Source: an uncultured Oscillospiraceae bacterium (GTDB taxonomy: Bacteria; Bacillota; Clostridia; Oscillospirales; Oscillospiraceae). Taken from it: a stretch of 64,000 nt of DNA. Below, piece by piece: positions 49,842 to 59,800 of this stretch. Location of the stretch: assembly GCA_934591895.1 (NCBI GenBank), contig CAKTPP010000004.1, positions 1 to 64,000 on the forward strand, written 5' to 3'. Under the pieces are notes generated by a model. The model was given only the letters and a program-made list of their open reading frames with translations, was not told the origin of the DNA and did not search any database. Both the position numbers and the translations under genes were made by a program. The first letter of the stretch is position 1; each line of letters starts with the position of its first letter.

Positions 49842-50740
49842 CGCTCTGCGGGATCGAGATAGAAAACCCCATCATCCCGGCCAGCGGCACGTTTGGCTAC
49901 GGGCAGGAGTTTGCGCAGCTGTATGACATCAATATGCTCGGCACGTTCTCCTTCAAGGGGACGACGCGCGCGCCGCGCTTCGGCAACCCCACGCCGCGCA
50001 TCGCCGAGTATGCCGGCGGCCTGCTCAACGCGGTGGGGCTGCAGAACCCCGGCGTGGACGCGGTCATCGCGCACGAGCTGCCGGAGCTGAAGAAGGTGTT
50101 TCACAAGCCGGTCATGGCGAATGTGAGCGGCTTCAGCGTGGAAGAATACGCCGAGGTCTGCGCCATGCTTGACGCGCAGCCGCAGGTCGGCTGGCTGGAG
50201 GTCAACATCTCCTGCCCGAACGTCCACGGCGGCGGCGCCGCCTTCGGCGCGGAGCCGTCGGCCGCGGCGGAGGTGACGCGCGCGGTGCGCGCCGTGACGA
50301 AAAAGCCGATCATCCTCAAGCTCTCGCCGGCGGCGGCGGACATCGCCGCCGTTGCCAGGGCCTGCGAGGACGCGGGCGCGGACGGCGTGAGCCTCATCAA
50401 CACCCTGCCGGGTATGCGCATCGACCTTGCGCGCCGCCGCCCGCTGCTGGCAAACCAAACCGGCGGCATGTCCGGCCCCGGTATGTTTCCGCTGGCCGTG
50501 CGCATGGTCTATCAGGTATACGAGGCGGTGCGCATCCCCATCGTGGGCATGGGCGGCGTGACGAGCGCGCAGGACGTTCTGGAGCTGATGCTCGCGGGCG
50601 CGACGGCGGTCGGCGTGGGCGCGGCGAACCTGGTCGAGCCGTATGCCTGCAAGCACATCATTGAAACTCTGCCGGACGCGATGGCGCGCTTCGGCATCGA
50701 CGATCTCAGAGACATCATAGGAGGAGCACATCATGGGTAA
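49823..50740 (+). CDS. pyrD: Dihydroorotate dehydrogenase B, catalytic subunit
   Basis: A 305-aa FMN TIM barrel, NAD-linked class 1B. The catalytic cysteine is C131 in VNISCPNVHGGG. The start ATG lies inside pyrK behind GGAGGAGAT. Works as a heterotetramer with PyrK. Its stop overlaps pyrF by 8 nt. Confidence 0.95.
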   Translation: MAATAVTLCGIEIENPIIPASGTFGYGQEFAQLYDINMLGTFSFKGTTRAPRFGNPTPRIAEYAGGLLNAVGLQNPGVDAVIAHELPELKKVFHKPVMANVSGFSVEEYAEVCAMLDAQPQVGWLEVNISCPNVHGGGAAFGAEPSAAAEVTRAVRAVTKKPIILKLSPAAADIAAVARACEDAGADGVSLINTLPGMRIDLARRRPLLANQTGGMSGPGMFPLAVRMVYQVYEAVRIPIVGMGGVTSAQDVLELMLAGATAVGVGAANLVEPYACKHIIETLPDAMARFGIDDLRDIIGGAHHG

Positions 50741-51431
50741 GGACGTTATCATCGCGCTGGATTTTGACAGCCGGGAAAAGACACTCGCGTTTCTCGACCG
50801 CTTTGAGGACGAGAAGCCGTTTGTGAAGGTCGGCATGGAGCTGTTTTATGCCGAGGGGCCGGACATCGTGCGCCAGATCCGCGCGCGCGGCCATAAGATC
50901 TTTCTTGACCTCAAGCTGCACGACATCCCCAACACGGTCAAAAAGGCGATGGCCGCGCTCTCGGCGCTGGATGTGGATATCATCAACCTCCACGCCGCCG
51001 GCACGAAGGCCATGATGAGCGCCGCGCTCGAGGGTCTGACCCGGCCGGACGGCACGCGCCCGCTGCTCATCGCCGTGACGCAGCTCACCTCCACGGATCA
51101 GGAGCGCATGGAGCGGGAACTGCTCATCCACGCGCCGATCGACGAGGTCGTGCTGCACTATGCGCGCAATGCGCGCGATGCCGGACTCGACGGCGTGGTC
51201 TGCTCCCCGCTGGAGGCGGGCGGCATCCACGCGCACTGCGGCGCGGACTTTTTGACCGTGACGCCCGGCGTCCGCTTTGCCGACGGGGAGAGCGGCGACC
51301 AGAAGCGCGTCACGACACCGGAGCGCGCCCGGGAGATCGGCTCGGACTACATCGTCGTCGGCCGCCCGATCACGCAGGCGGACGATCCCGTTGCCGCCTA
51401 TCGCCGGTGCGTGGCCGCGTTCGTCGGCTGA
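50733..51431 (+). CDS. pyrF: Orotidine-5'-phosphate decarboxylase
   Basis: A 232-aa TIM barrel catalysing the last step to UMP. The catalytic D-K-D array is in FLDLKLHDIPNTV (D59, K61, D64), with the phosphate-binding IVVGRPIT near the C terminus. Confidence 0.95.
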   Translation: MGKDVIIALDFDSREKTLAFLDRFEDEKPFVKVGMELFYAEGPDIVRQIRARGHKIFLDLKLHDIPNTVKKAMAALSALDVDIINLHAAGTKAMMSAALEGLTRPDGTRPLLIAVTQLTSTDQERMERELLIHAPIDEVVLHYARNARDAGLDGVVCSPLEAGGIHAHCGADFLTVTPGVRFADGESGDQKRVTTPERAREIGSDYIVVGRPITQADDPVAAYRRCVAAFVG

Positions 51432-51469
51432 GCGCCGGATCAGAGATCTTTTCAACAGGAGGTACCGCT

Positions 51470-52120
51470 ATGGATATCAAAAACGAAGTCGCGCGCAGCC
51501 TGCTCTCGATCGGGGCGGTGTTCCTGCGCCCGCAGGAGCCGTTCACGTGGGCCAGCGGCATCAAGAGCCCCATCTACTGCGACAACCGCCTCATCCTGAC
51601 CGCGCCTGCGGCGCGTGATCTGGTCGAGCGCGCCATCGCCGAGACGGTCAAGCGCGAGTATCCGCAGGCGCAGGTGCTCATGGGCACGGCCACGGCCGGC
51701 ATCGCCCACGCCGCCATCGCCGCGCATCTGCTTGGCCTGCCGATGGGCTACGTCCGCTCGAGCAGCAAGGATCACGGCCGCCAGAACCGCATCGAGGGCA
51801 AGCTCGTCCCGGGGCAGAAGGTCGTCGTCGTCGAGGATCTGATCTCCACCGCCGGCAGCGTGCTCGACGCGGTGGACGCGCTGCGCGAAGCCGGCGCGGA
51901 GGTGCTCGGCGTCGTGAGCATCTTCACCTACGGCATGAAAAAGGGCGTGGAGCGCCTCGCTGCCGCGCAGGTCAGAAACGTGAGCCTCACGGATCTGGAC
52001 ACCGTTGCCCGCGCGGGCGCGCAGGAGGGCTACATCACCGAGTCCGACGTCGCGCGGCTGCTCGCCTTCCGCGAAAACCCCTCCGACGAGCGCTGGATCG
52101 AAGCAGAAAGTCAGGCGTGA
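51470..52120 (+). CDS. pyrE: Orotate phosphoribosyltransferase
   Basis: A 216-aa PRTase converting orotate and PRPP to OMP. The PRPP motif VVVEDLISTAGS spans about 119-130 and SSSKDHGRQNRIEG is the catalytic loop. The ATG is behind AGGAGGT; the frame is open upstream but unsupported. Confidence 0.95.
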   Translation: MDIKNEVARSLLSIGAVFLRPQEPFTWASGIKSPIYCDNRLILTAPAARDLVERAIAETVKREYPQAQVLMGTATAGIAHAAIAAHLLGLPMGYVRSSSKDHGRQNRIEGKLVPGQKVVVVEDLISTAGSVLDAVDALREAGAEVLGVVSIFTYGMKKGVERLAAAQVRNVSLTDLDTVARAGAQEGYITESDVARLLAFRENPSDERWIEAESQA

Positions 52121-52121
52121 T

Positions 52122-53036
52122 ATGAAGCATCTGATCGACATTATGCAGTTGACCCCGCAGGAGATCATGGAGCTCATCGACACCGCCTGCGCGATCATGG
52201 AACACCCTGAGGAATACGCCCACAAGTGCGACGGGAAGATCCTTGCAACGCTGTTTTTCGAGCCGTCCACGCGCACACGCCTGAGCTTTGAGAGCGCGAT
52301 GCTCTCGCTCGGCGGCAAGGTGCTCGGCGTCGCCTCGGCGGAGAGCTCGTCCGCCTCCAAGGGCGAGACCGTCGCGGACACCGTGCGCGTCGTCAGCTGC
52401 TACAGCGACATCATCGCCATGCGCCATCCCAAGGAGGGCGCGCCGCTGGTCGCGTCCATGCACGCGCAGGTCCCGGTCATCAATGCGGGCGACGGCGGTC
52501 ATAACCACCCCACGCAGACGCTGACCGACCTCATGACCATCTACCGCGAAAAGGGACGGCTGGACGATCTGACGATCGGCCTGTGCGGCGACCTGAAGTT
52601 CGGCCGCACGGTGCACTCGCTCGTCGCCGCCATGAGCCGCTGCACGGGCATCCGCTTCGTGCTCATCTCCCCGGAGGAGCTCAAGCTCCCGCGCTACGTG
52701 AAGGACGAGTATCTCAAAAAGCCCGGCATCCCCTATACGCAGTCCGTGTCGCTCGAGGCCGTGATGCCGGAGCTGGACGTGCTGTATATGACCCGCGTGC
52801 AGCGCGAGCGCTTTTTCAACGAGGAGGACTACCTGCGCCTGCGCGACAGCTATATCCTCACGCCGGATAAGCTCGAGACCGCCAAGCCCGACATGAGCAT
52901 CCTGCACCCGCTGCCGCGCGTCAACGAGATCGCCGCCGCCGTGGATAACGATCCGCGCGCCTGCTACTTCAAGCAGGTGAAAAACGGCCGCTATATCCGC
53001 ATGGCACTCATGCTCAAGCTGCTGGGCATCGACTGA
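52122..53036 (+). CDS. pyrB: Aspartate carbamoyltransferase catalytic chain
   Basis: A 304-aa transcarbamylase joining carbamoyl phosphate to aspartate. STRTR (49-53), HPTQTLTD and HPLPR motifs are intact. It begins 1 nt after the pyrE stop with only a weak ribosome site, so coupled translation is likely. Confidence 0.95.
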   Translation: MKHLIDIMQLTPQEIMELIDTACAIMEHPEEYAHKCDGKILATLFFEPSTRTRLSFESAMLSLGGKVLGVASAESSSASKGETVADTVRVVSCYSDIIAMRHPKEGAPLVASMHAQVPVINAGDGGHNHPTQTLTDLMTIYREKGRLDDLTIGLCGDLKFGRTVHSLVAAMSRCTGIRFVLISPEELKLPRYVKDEYLKKPGIPYTQSVSLEAVMPELDVLYMTRVQRERFFNEEDYLRLRDSYILTPDKLETAKPDMSILHPLPRVNEIAAAVDNDPRACYFKQVKNGRYIRMALMLKLLGID

Positions 53037-53052
53037 CGGGAGGAGGAACGTT

Positions 53053-53472
53053 ATGCTTATTGATTCGATTCAAAACGGGATCGTCATCGACCACATCACG
53101 GCCGGCAAGGCCATGGAGCTCTACCAGATCCTCGGTCTGGACAAGCTCGGCTGCACCGTCGCCATCCTCAAAAACGTCACCAGCGGCAAGCTCGGCCGCA
53201 AGGACATCATCAAGATCGACGGCGAGATGGAGCTCGACTGGGATCTGATCGGCTACGTCGATCCGAGCATCACGGTCAACATCATCCGCGGCGGCGAGCT
53301 GCAGGAAAAGCGCACGCTCAAGCTGCCCGAGCGCATTCACGGCGTGCTGCGGTGCAAAAACCCGCGCTGCATCACCTCGACCGAGCGCGAGCTGCCGCAG
53401 GAGTTCGTGCTGACGGATCGGGAGCGGCGCGTCTACCGCTGCCTGTACTGCGAGACCGAAGCGGGAAAATGA
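53053..53472 (+). CDS. pyrI: Aspartate carbamoyltransferase regulatory chain
   Basis: A 139-aa zinc protein that binds nucleotides and confers allostery on PyrB. C101, C106, C130 and C133 form the Cys4 zinc site. Its presence means the ATCase is the regulated dodecameric type rather than the Bacillus PyrB trimer. Last gene of the pyr operon. Confidence 0.95.
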   Translation: MLIDSIQNGIVIDHITAGKAMELYQILGLDKLGCTVAILKNVTSGKLGRKDIIKIDGEMELDWDLIGYVDPSITVNIIRGGELQEKRTLKLPERIHGVLRCKNPRCITSTERELPQEFVLTDRERRVYRCLYCETEAGK

Positions 53473-53493
53473 TCCCCGCAAATCTGAAAAACC

Positions 53494-53525
53494 AAGCGGC
53501 GCGTCCGGTTTCGGACGCGCCGCTT
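53494..53525. terminator. Bidirectional terminator, pyr operon / copper operon
   Basis: A perfect 14-bp stem (53494-53507 with 53512-53525). The minus strand has a good T run; the plus-strand tail is weaker. Confidence 0.8.
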
Positions 53526-53537
53526 GTGCTTTCGCCG

Positions 53538-54440
53538 TCAGGCAAGCAGCCGGATGCCCTTGGTCATCAGGCTCAGCCCGAGGGCGACGATGAGGATCGT
53601 GCTGCCCTTGAGCAGATATTTGTTATAGCGCTTCGGGATGAACGCTCCGAGCAGACCGAACAGCAGCATGAAGACGCACGTGCCCGCGCCGAAGGCGAGC
53701 ATGCTCGCCGCGCCGCCCGTCCACGATCCGGATGAGGCGGCGAGGATCCACATTGACGACAGCGCGCCGCACGGCATCAGGCCGGTCAGCAGCCCGACGG
53801 CGAACGCCTTGCCCCGGAAGCGGCAGGGTCTGGTCAGCTCGGGGCTGATCCGGCGCAGAAACGGCACGCCCCACATCTTGAGCCCGATGAGCACCACGAG
53901 CAGGCCGCAGACGGTCAGGAGCATGCTCCTGACCTGCAGATCATAGCTGATGAATGTTCCGAGCGCGCCGAAGACGGCACCCGTCAGTGTGTAGCTCAGC
54001 AGGCGGCCGCCGTTATAGAGCAGCGCATTGCCCTGCGTGAGCATGATGCCGCCGCACATGCCGATGCAGTGCACGCCCGTGAGCAGGCCGATGACAAAGA
54101 GCGCGCCGAAGCCGACGCCGCGCTCCGCGCCCGGCGTCCGGACGAGGCCGGTCACGGCGGGGATGGCAAAATACAGGCACACAACGAGCACGAGCGCGAT
54201 CACGTCGGCGCGCCGCCCGCTGCGGCCGTCGCCGGCGGGGTAGCCGGCCTCGGCGAGGATGCGCCCGATGTCCTCCGCCGAGAGGATGTCCGGGTCAAAG
54301 TCCGCCGTGACCGTGCTCTTGCGGTAGCTGGCCGTGCAGGAGAGGATGCCGCGCGTGTGCAGCAGTTTGTGCGCGATCTCGTCCTCGCACTGCGGGCAGA
54401 TCATGCCGTCGACCTTGCGGTCAAATGTTTCGTGGTTCAT
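53538..54440 (-). CDS. HMA metal-binding domain fused to SafE/TauE-type membrane protein
   Basis: A 300-aa protein. Residues 1-70 form a heavy-metal-associated domain with GMICPQC (C15, C18). Six or so transmembrane helices follow (DsbD_2/SafE family) with GVHCIGMCGG (H124, C125, C129) and LMPCGA, membrane thiols found in copper-handling CcoH2-like relatives. It overlaps the P-type ATPase by 20 nt, suggesting copper passes between them, for export or for cuproenzyme assembly. Confidence 0.82.
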   Translation of the reverse strand: MNHETFDRKVDGMICPQCEDEIAHKLLHTRGILSCTASYRKSTVTADFDPDILSAEDIGRILAEAGYPAGDGRSGRRADVIALVLVVCLYFAIPAVTGLVRTPGAERGVGFGALFVIGLLTGVHCIGMCGGIMLTQGNALLYNGGRLLSYTLTGAVFGALGTFISYDLQVRSMLLTVCGLLVVLIGLKMWGVPFLRRISPELTRPCRFRGKAFAVGLLTGLMPCGALSSMWILAASSGSWTGGAASMLAFGAGTCVFMLLFGLLGAFIPKRYNKYLLKGSTILIVALGLSLMTKGIRLLA

Positions 54441-56040
54441 ATTTTTTCAACCTCAGTGCGTTCAGCAATACGCCGTTGGAGCTCAGCGCCATCGCGGCCG
54501 CGGCAATGGAGGGGTTGATGATGCCGGACGCCGCGATCGGGATGCAGACGATGTTGTAGACGGCTGCCCAGATCAGGTTCTGGCGCACGTTTTTCATGGT
54601 CGCGGCGGAGACGCCGAACACCGTTTCCACGCTTTCCAGGCTGCTGCTGACGATCATCACGTCCGCCGTCGAGATGGCGATGTCCGCGCCGCAGCCGAGC
54701 GCGACGCCGATGTCTGCGCACGCCAGCGCCGGAGAGTCATTGATGCCGTCGCCGACGAAGCACACGTGCCTTCCGCGCGCCTGCAGCGCCTTGACCGCGT
54801 CCGATTTGTCGGCGGGTCTGACCTCGCAGAGCACGTTGTCGATGCCAAGCATTCCGGCGATCCGCTCGGCCTTCTCGCGCTTGTCGCCGCTGATCATCCA
54901 CAGCTCCATGCCGCGGTCCTTGAGCGCGCGGATCGCCTCGGCGGCGCCCGGACGCAGCTGCTCGGCGCCGCCGGTAAGCCCGAGCGTCAGCGTGCCGGTC
55001 TTGTCGAAGACGACGGTGTCGGTCTTGTAGGCCGTCTCCAGCTGCTCGCCGCCGCGAAACAGCACGCCGAGCTCCGCCGCGCGGCCGGAGCCGGTCATGA
55101 TCGAGGTCGGCGTAGCCAGTCCCAGCGCGCAGGGACAGGCGATCACAAGCGTGGAGCAGACGCAGTTGAGCGCCGAGCGCAGGTTTCCGGCGTCGAGCAC
55201 GAAGTAGCGCAGGCAGAAAACGCCGGCCGCGACCAGAATGACCACGGGCACGAACACGGCCGCGATCCTGTCGGCCAGCCGCGCGATGGGGGCTTTTTCC
55301 GACTGTGCGGCGCTGACGATGGCGATGATCTGCGCGAGCACGGTCTGCTCGGAGACGGCTGTGCACGAGAGCGTCACATCGCCGTCCCGGCAGAGCGTGC
55401 CGCAGTACATGCGCGCGCCCGCGCCCTTCGGGATCAGCTCGCTCTCGCCCGTGAGCATGGATTCGTCGGCTGTGCACGCCCCGCTCAGTACGGCGCCGTC
55501 GACCGGTACGCGCTCGCCGCTGCGGATCTGCACGATATCTCCGGGCGTCAGCGTGCGGACCTCGACGGTCTGCACCGTGCCGCCGCGCAGCACGTTCGCC
55601 GTCTCCGGCTGGAGGCGGATCAGCTTCCGGATCGCTTCCGAGGCCTCGTAGCGCGAGGTACACTCCATGTACTTGCCGAACAGGATCAGCGACAGCAGCA
55701 CACCCTCGGAGAGAAAGTAGAGCTTCACGTCGTGGTGCACGGTCAGCGCGATGCAGGCGCTGTGCAGGTAGATCACGGTCGTCGACACGGCGACCAGAAA
55801 GTCCATGCCGAGCACGCCCTGCCGCAGCGCCCTGTACGCGCCCCTGTAGAAATATGCCCCCGGCCAGAACTGGATCACGGACGCGATCGCAAGCTGGATC
55901 AGCGGGTGCAGGTTCCAGAACAGGGGCATCGTCAGAAGGGCGCTGATGCAGAGCGTCCTCAGGAGCCGCAGCCGGCCGCCGATCTCACTGTCGGCGTCGC
56001 CGCAGGCGGGACACGAGACGGAGACGTCATCTGGCTGCAT
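54421..56040 (-). CDS. Copper P1B-type ATPase lacking the nucleotide-binding N domain
   Basis: A 539-aa CopA-like ATPase. The Cu(I) path is intact: CPC (302-304), YN (495-496) and MALSS (517-521); so are the actuator motif TGES (197-200), the phosphorylation motif DKTGT (346-350) and GDGIND (430-435). Only about 35 residues separate DKTGT from SGDK (385-387), where a normal ATPase has the N domain of over 100 residues with its HP motif. The N terminus has a short CPAC motif rather than an HMA domain; the HMA is on the neighbouring gene. Either inactive, or regulated or energised differently. Confidence 0.85.
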   Translation of the reverse strand: MQPDDVSVSCPACGDADSEIGGRLRLLRTLCISALLTMPLFWNLHPLIQLAIASVIQFWPGAYFYRGAYRALRQGVLGMDFLVAVSTTVIYLHSACIALTVHHDVKLYFLSEGVLLSLILFGKYMECTSRYEASEAIRKLIRLQPETANVLRGGTVQTVEVRTLTPGDIVQIRSGERVPVDGAVLSGACTADESMLTGESELIPKGAGARMYCGTLCRDGDVTLSCTAVSEQTVLAQIIAIVSAAQSEKAPIARLADRIAAVFVPVVILVAAGVFCLRYFVLDAGNLRSALNCVCSTLVIACPCALGLATPTSIMTGSGRAAELGVLFRGGEQLETAYKTDTVVFDKTGTLTLGLTGGAEQLRPGAAEAIRALKDRGMELWMISGDKREKAERIAGMLGIDNVLCEVRPADKSDAVKALQARGRHVCFVGDGINDSPALACADIGVALGCGADIAISTADVMIVSSSLESVETVFGVSAATMKNVRQNLIWAAVYNIVCIPIAASGIINPSIAAAAMALSSNGVLLNALRLKKYEPRNI

Positions 56041-56536
56041 CGCGTTTCAGCTTCAGATACTGCTTGAAGCACACCCACGAGCACGGCAGGCAGCACACCG
56101 GGATGTGAAACAGCAGCACCCAGCTCAGCCAGTCCACGCCCTGATAGAACACGCCGTTGTACGTGACGCCCTTGATCAGCGCAAAATACGAGTAGTTCCA
56201 CACGCCCCAGTTGCCCGTGAACGAGCCGCAGAGGTGCAGGATGAGAAACGACGCCGTCGTGAACACACCGGCGACCGCGCCCACCAGCGTCGCGGACGGG
56301 CGGCCGCTCCTGGCCAGAAACAGCGTCACGACCGGCAGCACATACACCGTGAGATTCAGCACCCAGAGCGAGAGCGGGATGGAGTAGCCCCAGTTGAGCG
56401 CCTGGCGGATGTGATCCCCGTCGTGGATCAGGACGGCGGCGATCATGACGATCGCGCAGGTGGTGACGGTCTTGATGACGGCTGCGTCGAGCTTGCTGTC
56501 GAGCAGCTTCACCGTTTTTTCTTGAGCTTCCGACAT
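56027..56536 (-). CDS. Polytopic membrane protein of unknown function (copper operon)
   Basis: A 169-aa protein with about five hydrophobic helices and several aromatic/His residues near the membrane (HDGDH, ILHLC, FHIPVCCLPCSW). I do not recognise the family with certainty. It overlaps the ATPase start by 14 nt and is first in the operon behind GGGAGG, so it probably works with the copper proteins. Confidence 0.7.
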   Translation of the reverse strand: MSEAQEKTVKLLDSKLDAAVIKTVTTCAIVMIAAVLIHDGDHIRQALNWGYSIPLSLWVLNLTVYVLPVVTLFLARSGRPSATLVGAVAGVFTTASFLILHLCGSFTGNWGVWNYSYFALIKGVTYNGVFYQGVDWLSWVLLFHIPVCCLPCSWVCFKQYLKLKRDAAR

Positions 56537-56577
56537 AGTGATCCTCCCAAATGAAAATTACCGCAAGGTCAACATTG

Positions 56578-56644
56578 ACCGATTGGTAATTCTAAAGTAG
56601 CACGGAGAAAACAGGATGTCAAGGTTTTATCTACCGATTGGTAA
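56578..56644 (-). promoter_or_regulatory. Copper-operon promoter flanked by two TetR-like operators
   Basis: ACCGATTGGTAA occurs at 56578-56589 and 56633-56644. Between them on the minus strand are TTGACA (56617-56622) and TACTTT (56594-56599), spacing 17. One site covers the predicted start, the other lies just upstream of -35. TACC/GGTA symmetry is typical of TetR-family operators. No regulator gene is in the window. Confidence 0.65.
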
Positions 56645-56748
56645 GAAAAAAGCCCGCGGATAGACCGGCGCCGGAATTTCAGGTGCGGTCTGTCATGGCA
56701 CGGGAGGATCTGCAGCCGGTTGGCGCAGCTGTGTGCCTGCCGTGCACA

Positions 56749-56806
56749 GAAAAACACCCCGTTTTCAGTACAGGCGTTTTGCCGTGCCTGCCTGACAAAC
56801 GGGGTG
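56749..56806 (-). terminator. Terminator of arg-car operon
   Basis: Arms 56755-56764 and 56797-56806 enclose an inner stem; the minus strand continues in T5. It ends the argD-argF-carA-carB transcript. Confidence 0.75.
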
Positions 56807-56831
56807 CTGTTTCTTTTCCGCTTCCGGGGTC

Positions 56832-59800
56832 TCAGTATGTGGTCACGCCGGTGAAGGCGAGCTCGGCGTTGCCGGTCAGGCGCACGCCGTCGTCATCGTA
56901 GGTGACGAGCAGGTCGCCGCCGCTGACCTTGACCGTGACGGTCTCGCCCTTCGGGCACAGGCCGTTTTCCACGGCGGCCACCACGGCCGCGCACGCGCCC
57001 GTGCCGCAGGCGCGCGTCTCGCCGTTGCCGCGCTCCCAGACGCGCATCTTGATCGTCGTGCGGTTGACGACGCGGATGAACTCCGTGTTCGTGCGCGCGG
57101 GGAAGAGATCCGCGTGCTCAAACTGCGGGCCGAGGTGCGCAACGTCCACCTCGTCCACGCGGTCGACGAAGACGACGCAGTGCGGGTTTCCCATCGAGAG
57201 GCACGTGATGCGGTACTCCCCGCCGGCGATGGTCACGGGCCGGTCGACCACGCGCTCGCCCGCGAGCGCCACGGGCACGGCCTCGGGCGCGAAGACGGGC
57301 TTACCCATGTCGACCGTCACGAGTCCGACCGTGCCGAAGCGCGTGTACAGGTGCAGCCGGTGCACCCGGCCGCCGGCCTCGATGGTGAGATCGGCGCGCG
57401 GCACGATGCCGTTGTCGTACAGATACTTGCCCACGCAGCGGATGGCGTTGCCGCCCATGCCGCCGGAGCTGCCGTCGCGGTTGAAGACGCGCATTTTCGC
57501 ATCGGCCACGGCGCTGCGCTCGATGAGCACGATGCCGTAGCCGCCGATGCCGCGGTGGCGCGAGCACAGCGGGATGCACAGCGACTCGGGGCAGGTGATG
57601 TGCCCGTCAAAATTCTCGATATAGATGTAGTCGTCGCCGGTGGCCTGCATTTTTGAAAACTTCAGCTGCTGGCGCTTCGTGCGCATGTGGTTGATGTCCA
57701 CAAGCTCCGTGTTGTGCTCGTTGTAGCGGCTGGCGATGATGTCCGCGAGGGCGTTGGCTGTGTCGAGCGAGGTGAAGCACGGGATGCCGAGCTGCAGCGC
57801 GCGGCGGTGCAGGGCGATGTAATCGTCCGTGGTCGCGTCCTTGAGCGCGCCGGTGTAGACGATGTAGTCGATGCAGCCGCTCTCGAGCAGGGCGAAGGCG
57901 TGGTCGCTCTCGCGGATGCCGTCGACGGTCACGACGTCGATGCCGAGGCGCGCGATGGCGGCGGCGGTCTCCGCGGTCGCGTAGAGCGCGAAGTGCAGGT
58001 CGTCAAGCTTCTTGGCCAGCGCCACGATCTCGCCGAGGTCGTGCGTGTCCACGCTCACGAGCACACCGTGGCGGCCATCCGGGTGCCGGCCGACGACCAT
58101 GCCGGCCGAGGTCAGCCCCTTGAACAGCGCCTCCTGCATCGTCTTGCCGAGGCCGAGCACCTCGCCCGTGGACTTCATCTCCGGACCGAGGTAGGCGTTG
58201 ACGTCGCCGAGCTTTTCAAACGAGAACACCGGCACCTTGACCGCATAATACGGCGGGATGGGGTGCAGCCCCGTGCCGTAGCCGAGGTCCTTGAGCTGCG
58301 CGCCGAGCATGACGCGCGCCGCCACGTCCACCATCGGCACGCCCGTGACCTTGCTGATGTACGGCACGGTACGCGAGGCGCGGGGGTTGACCTCGATGAC
58401 ATAGAGCTCGTTTTCCCAGATGAGGTACTGGATGTTCACCAGCCCCTTCGTGCCGAGCGCAAGGGCGAGCTTGCGCGAGCTGTCGACGATCTTGTCCGTC
58501 ATGATGTCGTTGAGGTTGTACGGCGGGTAGACGGCGATGGAGTCGCCGCTGTGCACGCCGGCGCGCTCGATGTGCTCCATGATGCCGGGGATGAGCACAT
58601 CCGTGCCGTCGGAGATGACGTCCACCTCCAGCTCCGTGCCCATCATGTACTTGTCCACGAGCACGGGGTTGTCGATGCCCTGCGCGAGGATGCGCTGCAT
58701 ATACGTCGTGACCTCGTCATCGTCGTGGACGATCTTCATGTTCTGGCCGCCGATGACGTACGACGGGCGCAGCAGCACGGGATAGCCGAGCACCTGCGCG
58801 GCGTGCAGCGCCTCGGGCAGCGTCTGCACGCCCATGCCCTTCGGGCGCGAGATTTGGAAGCGTTCGAGCAGGGCGTCAAACCGCTCACGATCCTCGGCGA
58901 TGTCGATGCCCTCGGCCGATGTGCCGAGGATGCGGATGCCGTGGCGGTCGAGCGTCTGCGTGAGCGCGATGGCGGTCTGCCCGCCGAAGGCGACCACGAC
59001 GCCGACGGGCTGCTCGACATCGATGATCTGCAGCACGTCCTCTGCCGTGAGCGGCTCGAAATACAGCCGGTCGGCGGTGTCGTAGTCCGTGGAGACGGTC
59101 TCGGGGTTGTTGTTGACAATGACGACGTCGTAGCCCATGGCCTTGAGCGTCCACACGCAGTAGACGGACGAATAGTCAAACTCGATGCCCTGCCCGATGC
59201 GGATCGGCCCCGAGCCGAGCACCATGACGACGGGCTTGCCGCTGCGCGGGAAGCTGCGCGCCTCGCAGCGCGCGTCGGCGCTGGCGTAGAAATACGGGGT
59301 CTGCGCGTCGAATTCGGCGGCGCAGGTGTCGACCATCTTGTAGCCGGCGCGGAAGGGGGGCAGCGTCTCGCTGCCGGACAGGCGGCGCAGCGCCGCGTCC
59401 GGATAGCCGAGCGCCTTGCCGCGCCGGTAAAGCTCCGGCGTCAGGCCGCTCTGAATGCTCGCCTCATAGTCCACGAGGTTTTGCAGCCGGTACAAAAACC
59501 AGCGGTCGATGCGGGTGATATCGTGGATCTCATCGACGGACACGCCGCTGCACAGCGCCTCAAAGACGGTGAACAGGCGGTGATCGTCGCAGTCGGCGAG
59601 CCGGTCGCGCACCGGGCGGTCGGACAGGGGGGCGGCGTGCAGCGTGTCGAGATGGATCTCCGCGCCGCGCACGGCCTTGAGCAGCGCGCTCTCGAAATTC
59701 GTGCCGATGGCCATGACCTCGCCGGTGGCCTTCATCTGTGTGCCGAGGCGGCGGGACGCGCCGACGAACTTGTCAAACGGCCACTTGGGGAACTTTACGA

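Noticed and set aside
57453..57455. Selenocysteine in place of the missing DapF cysteine.
   Set aside because: The codon is GGC (glycine), not TGA, and no SECIS-like stem was seen after it.
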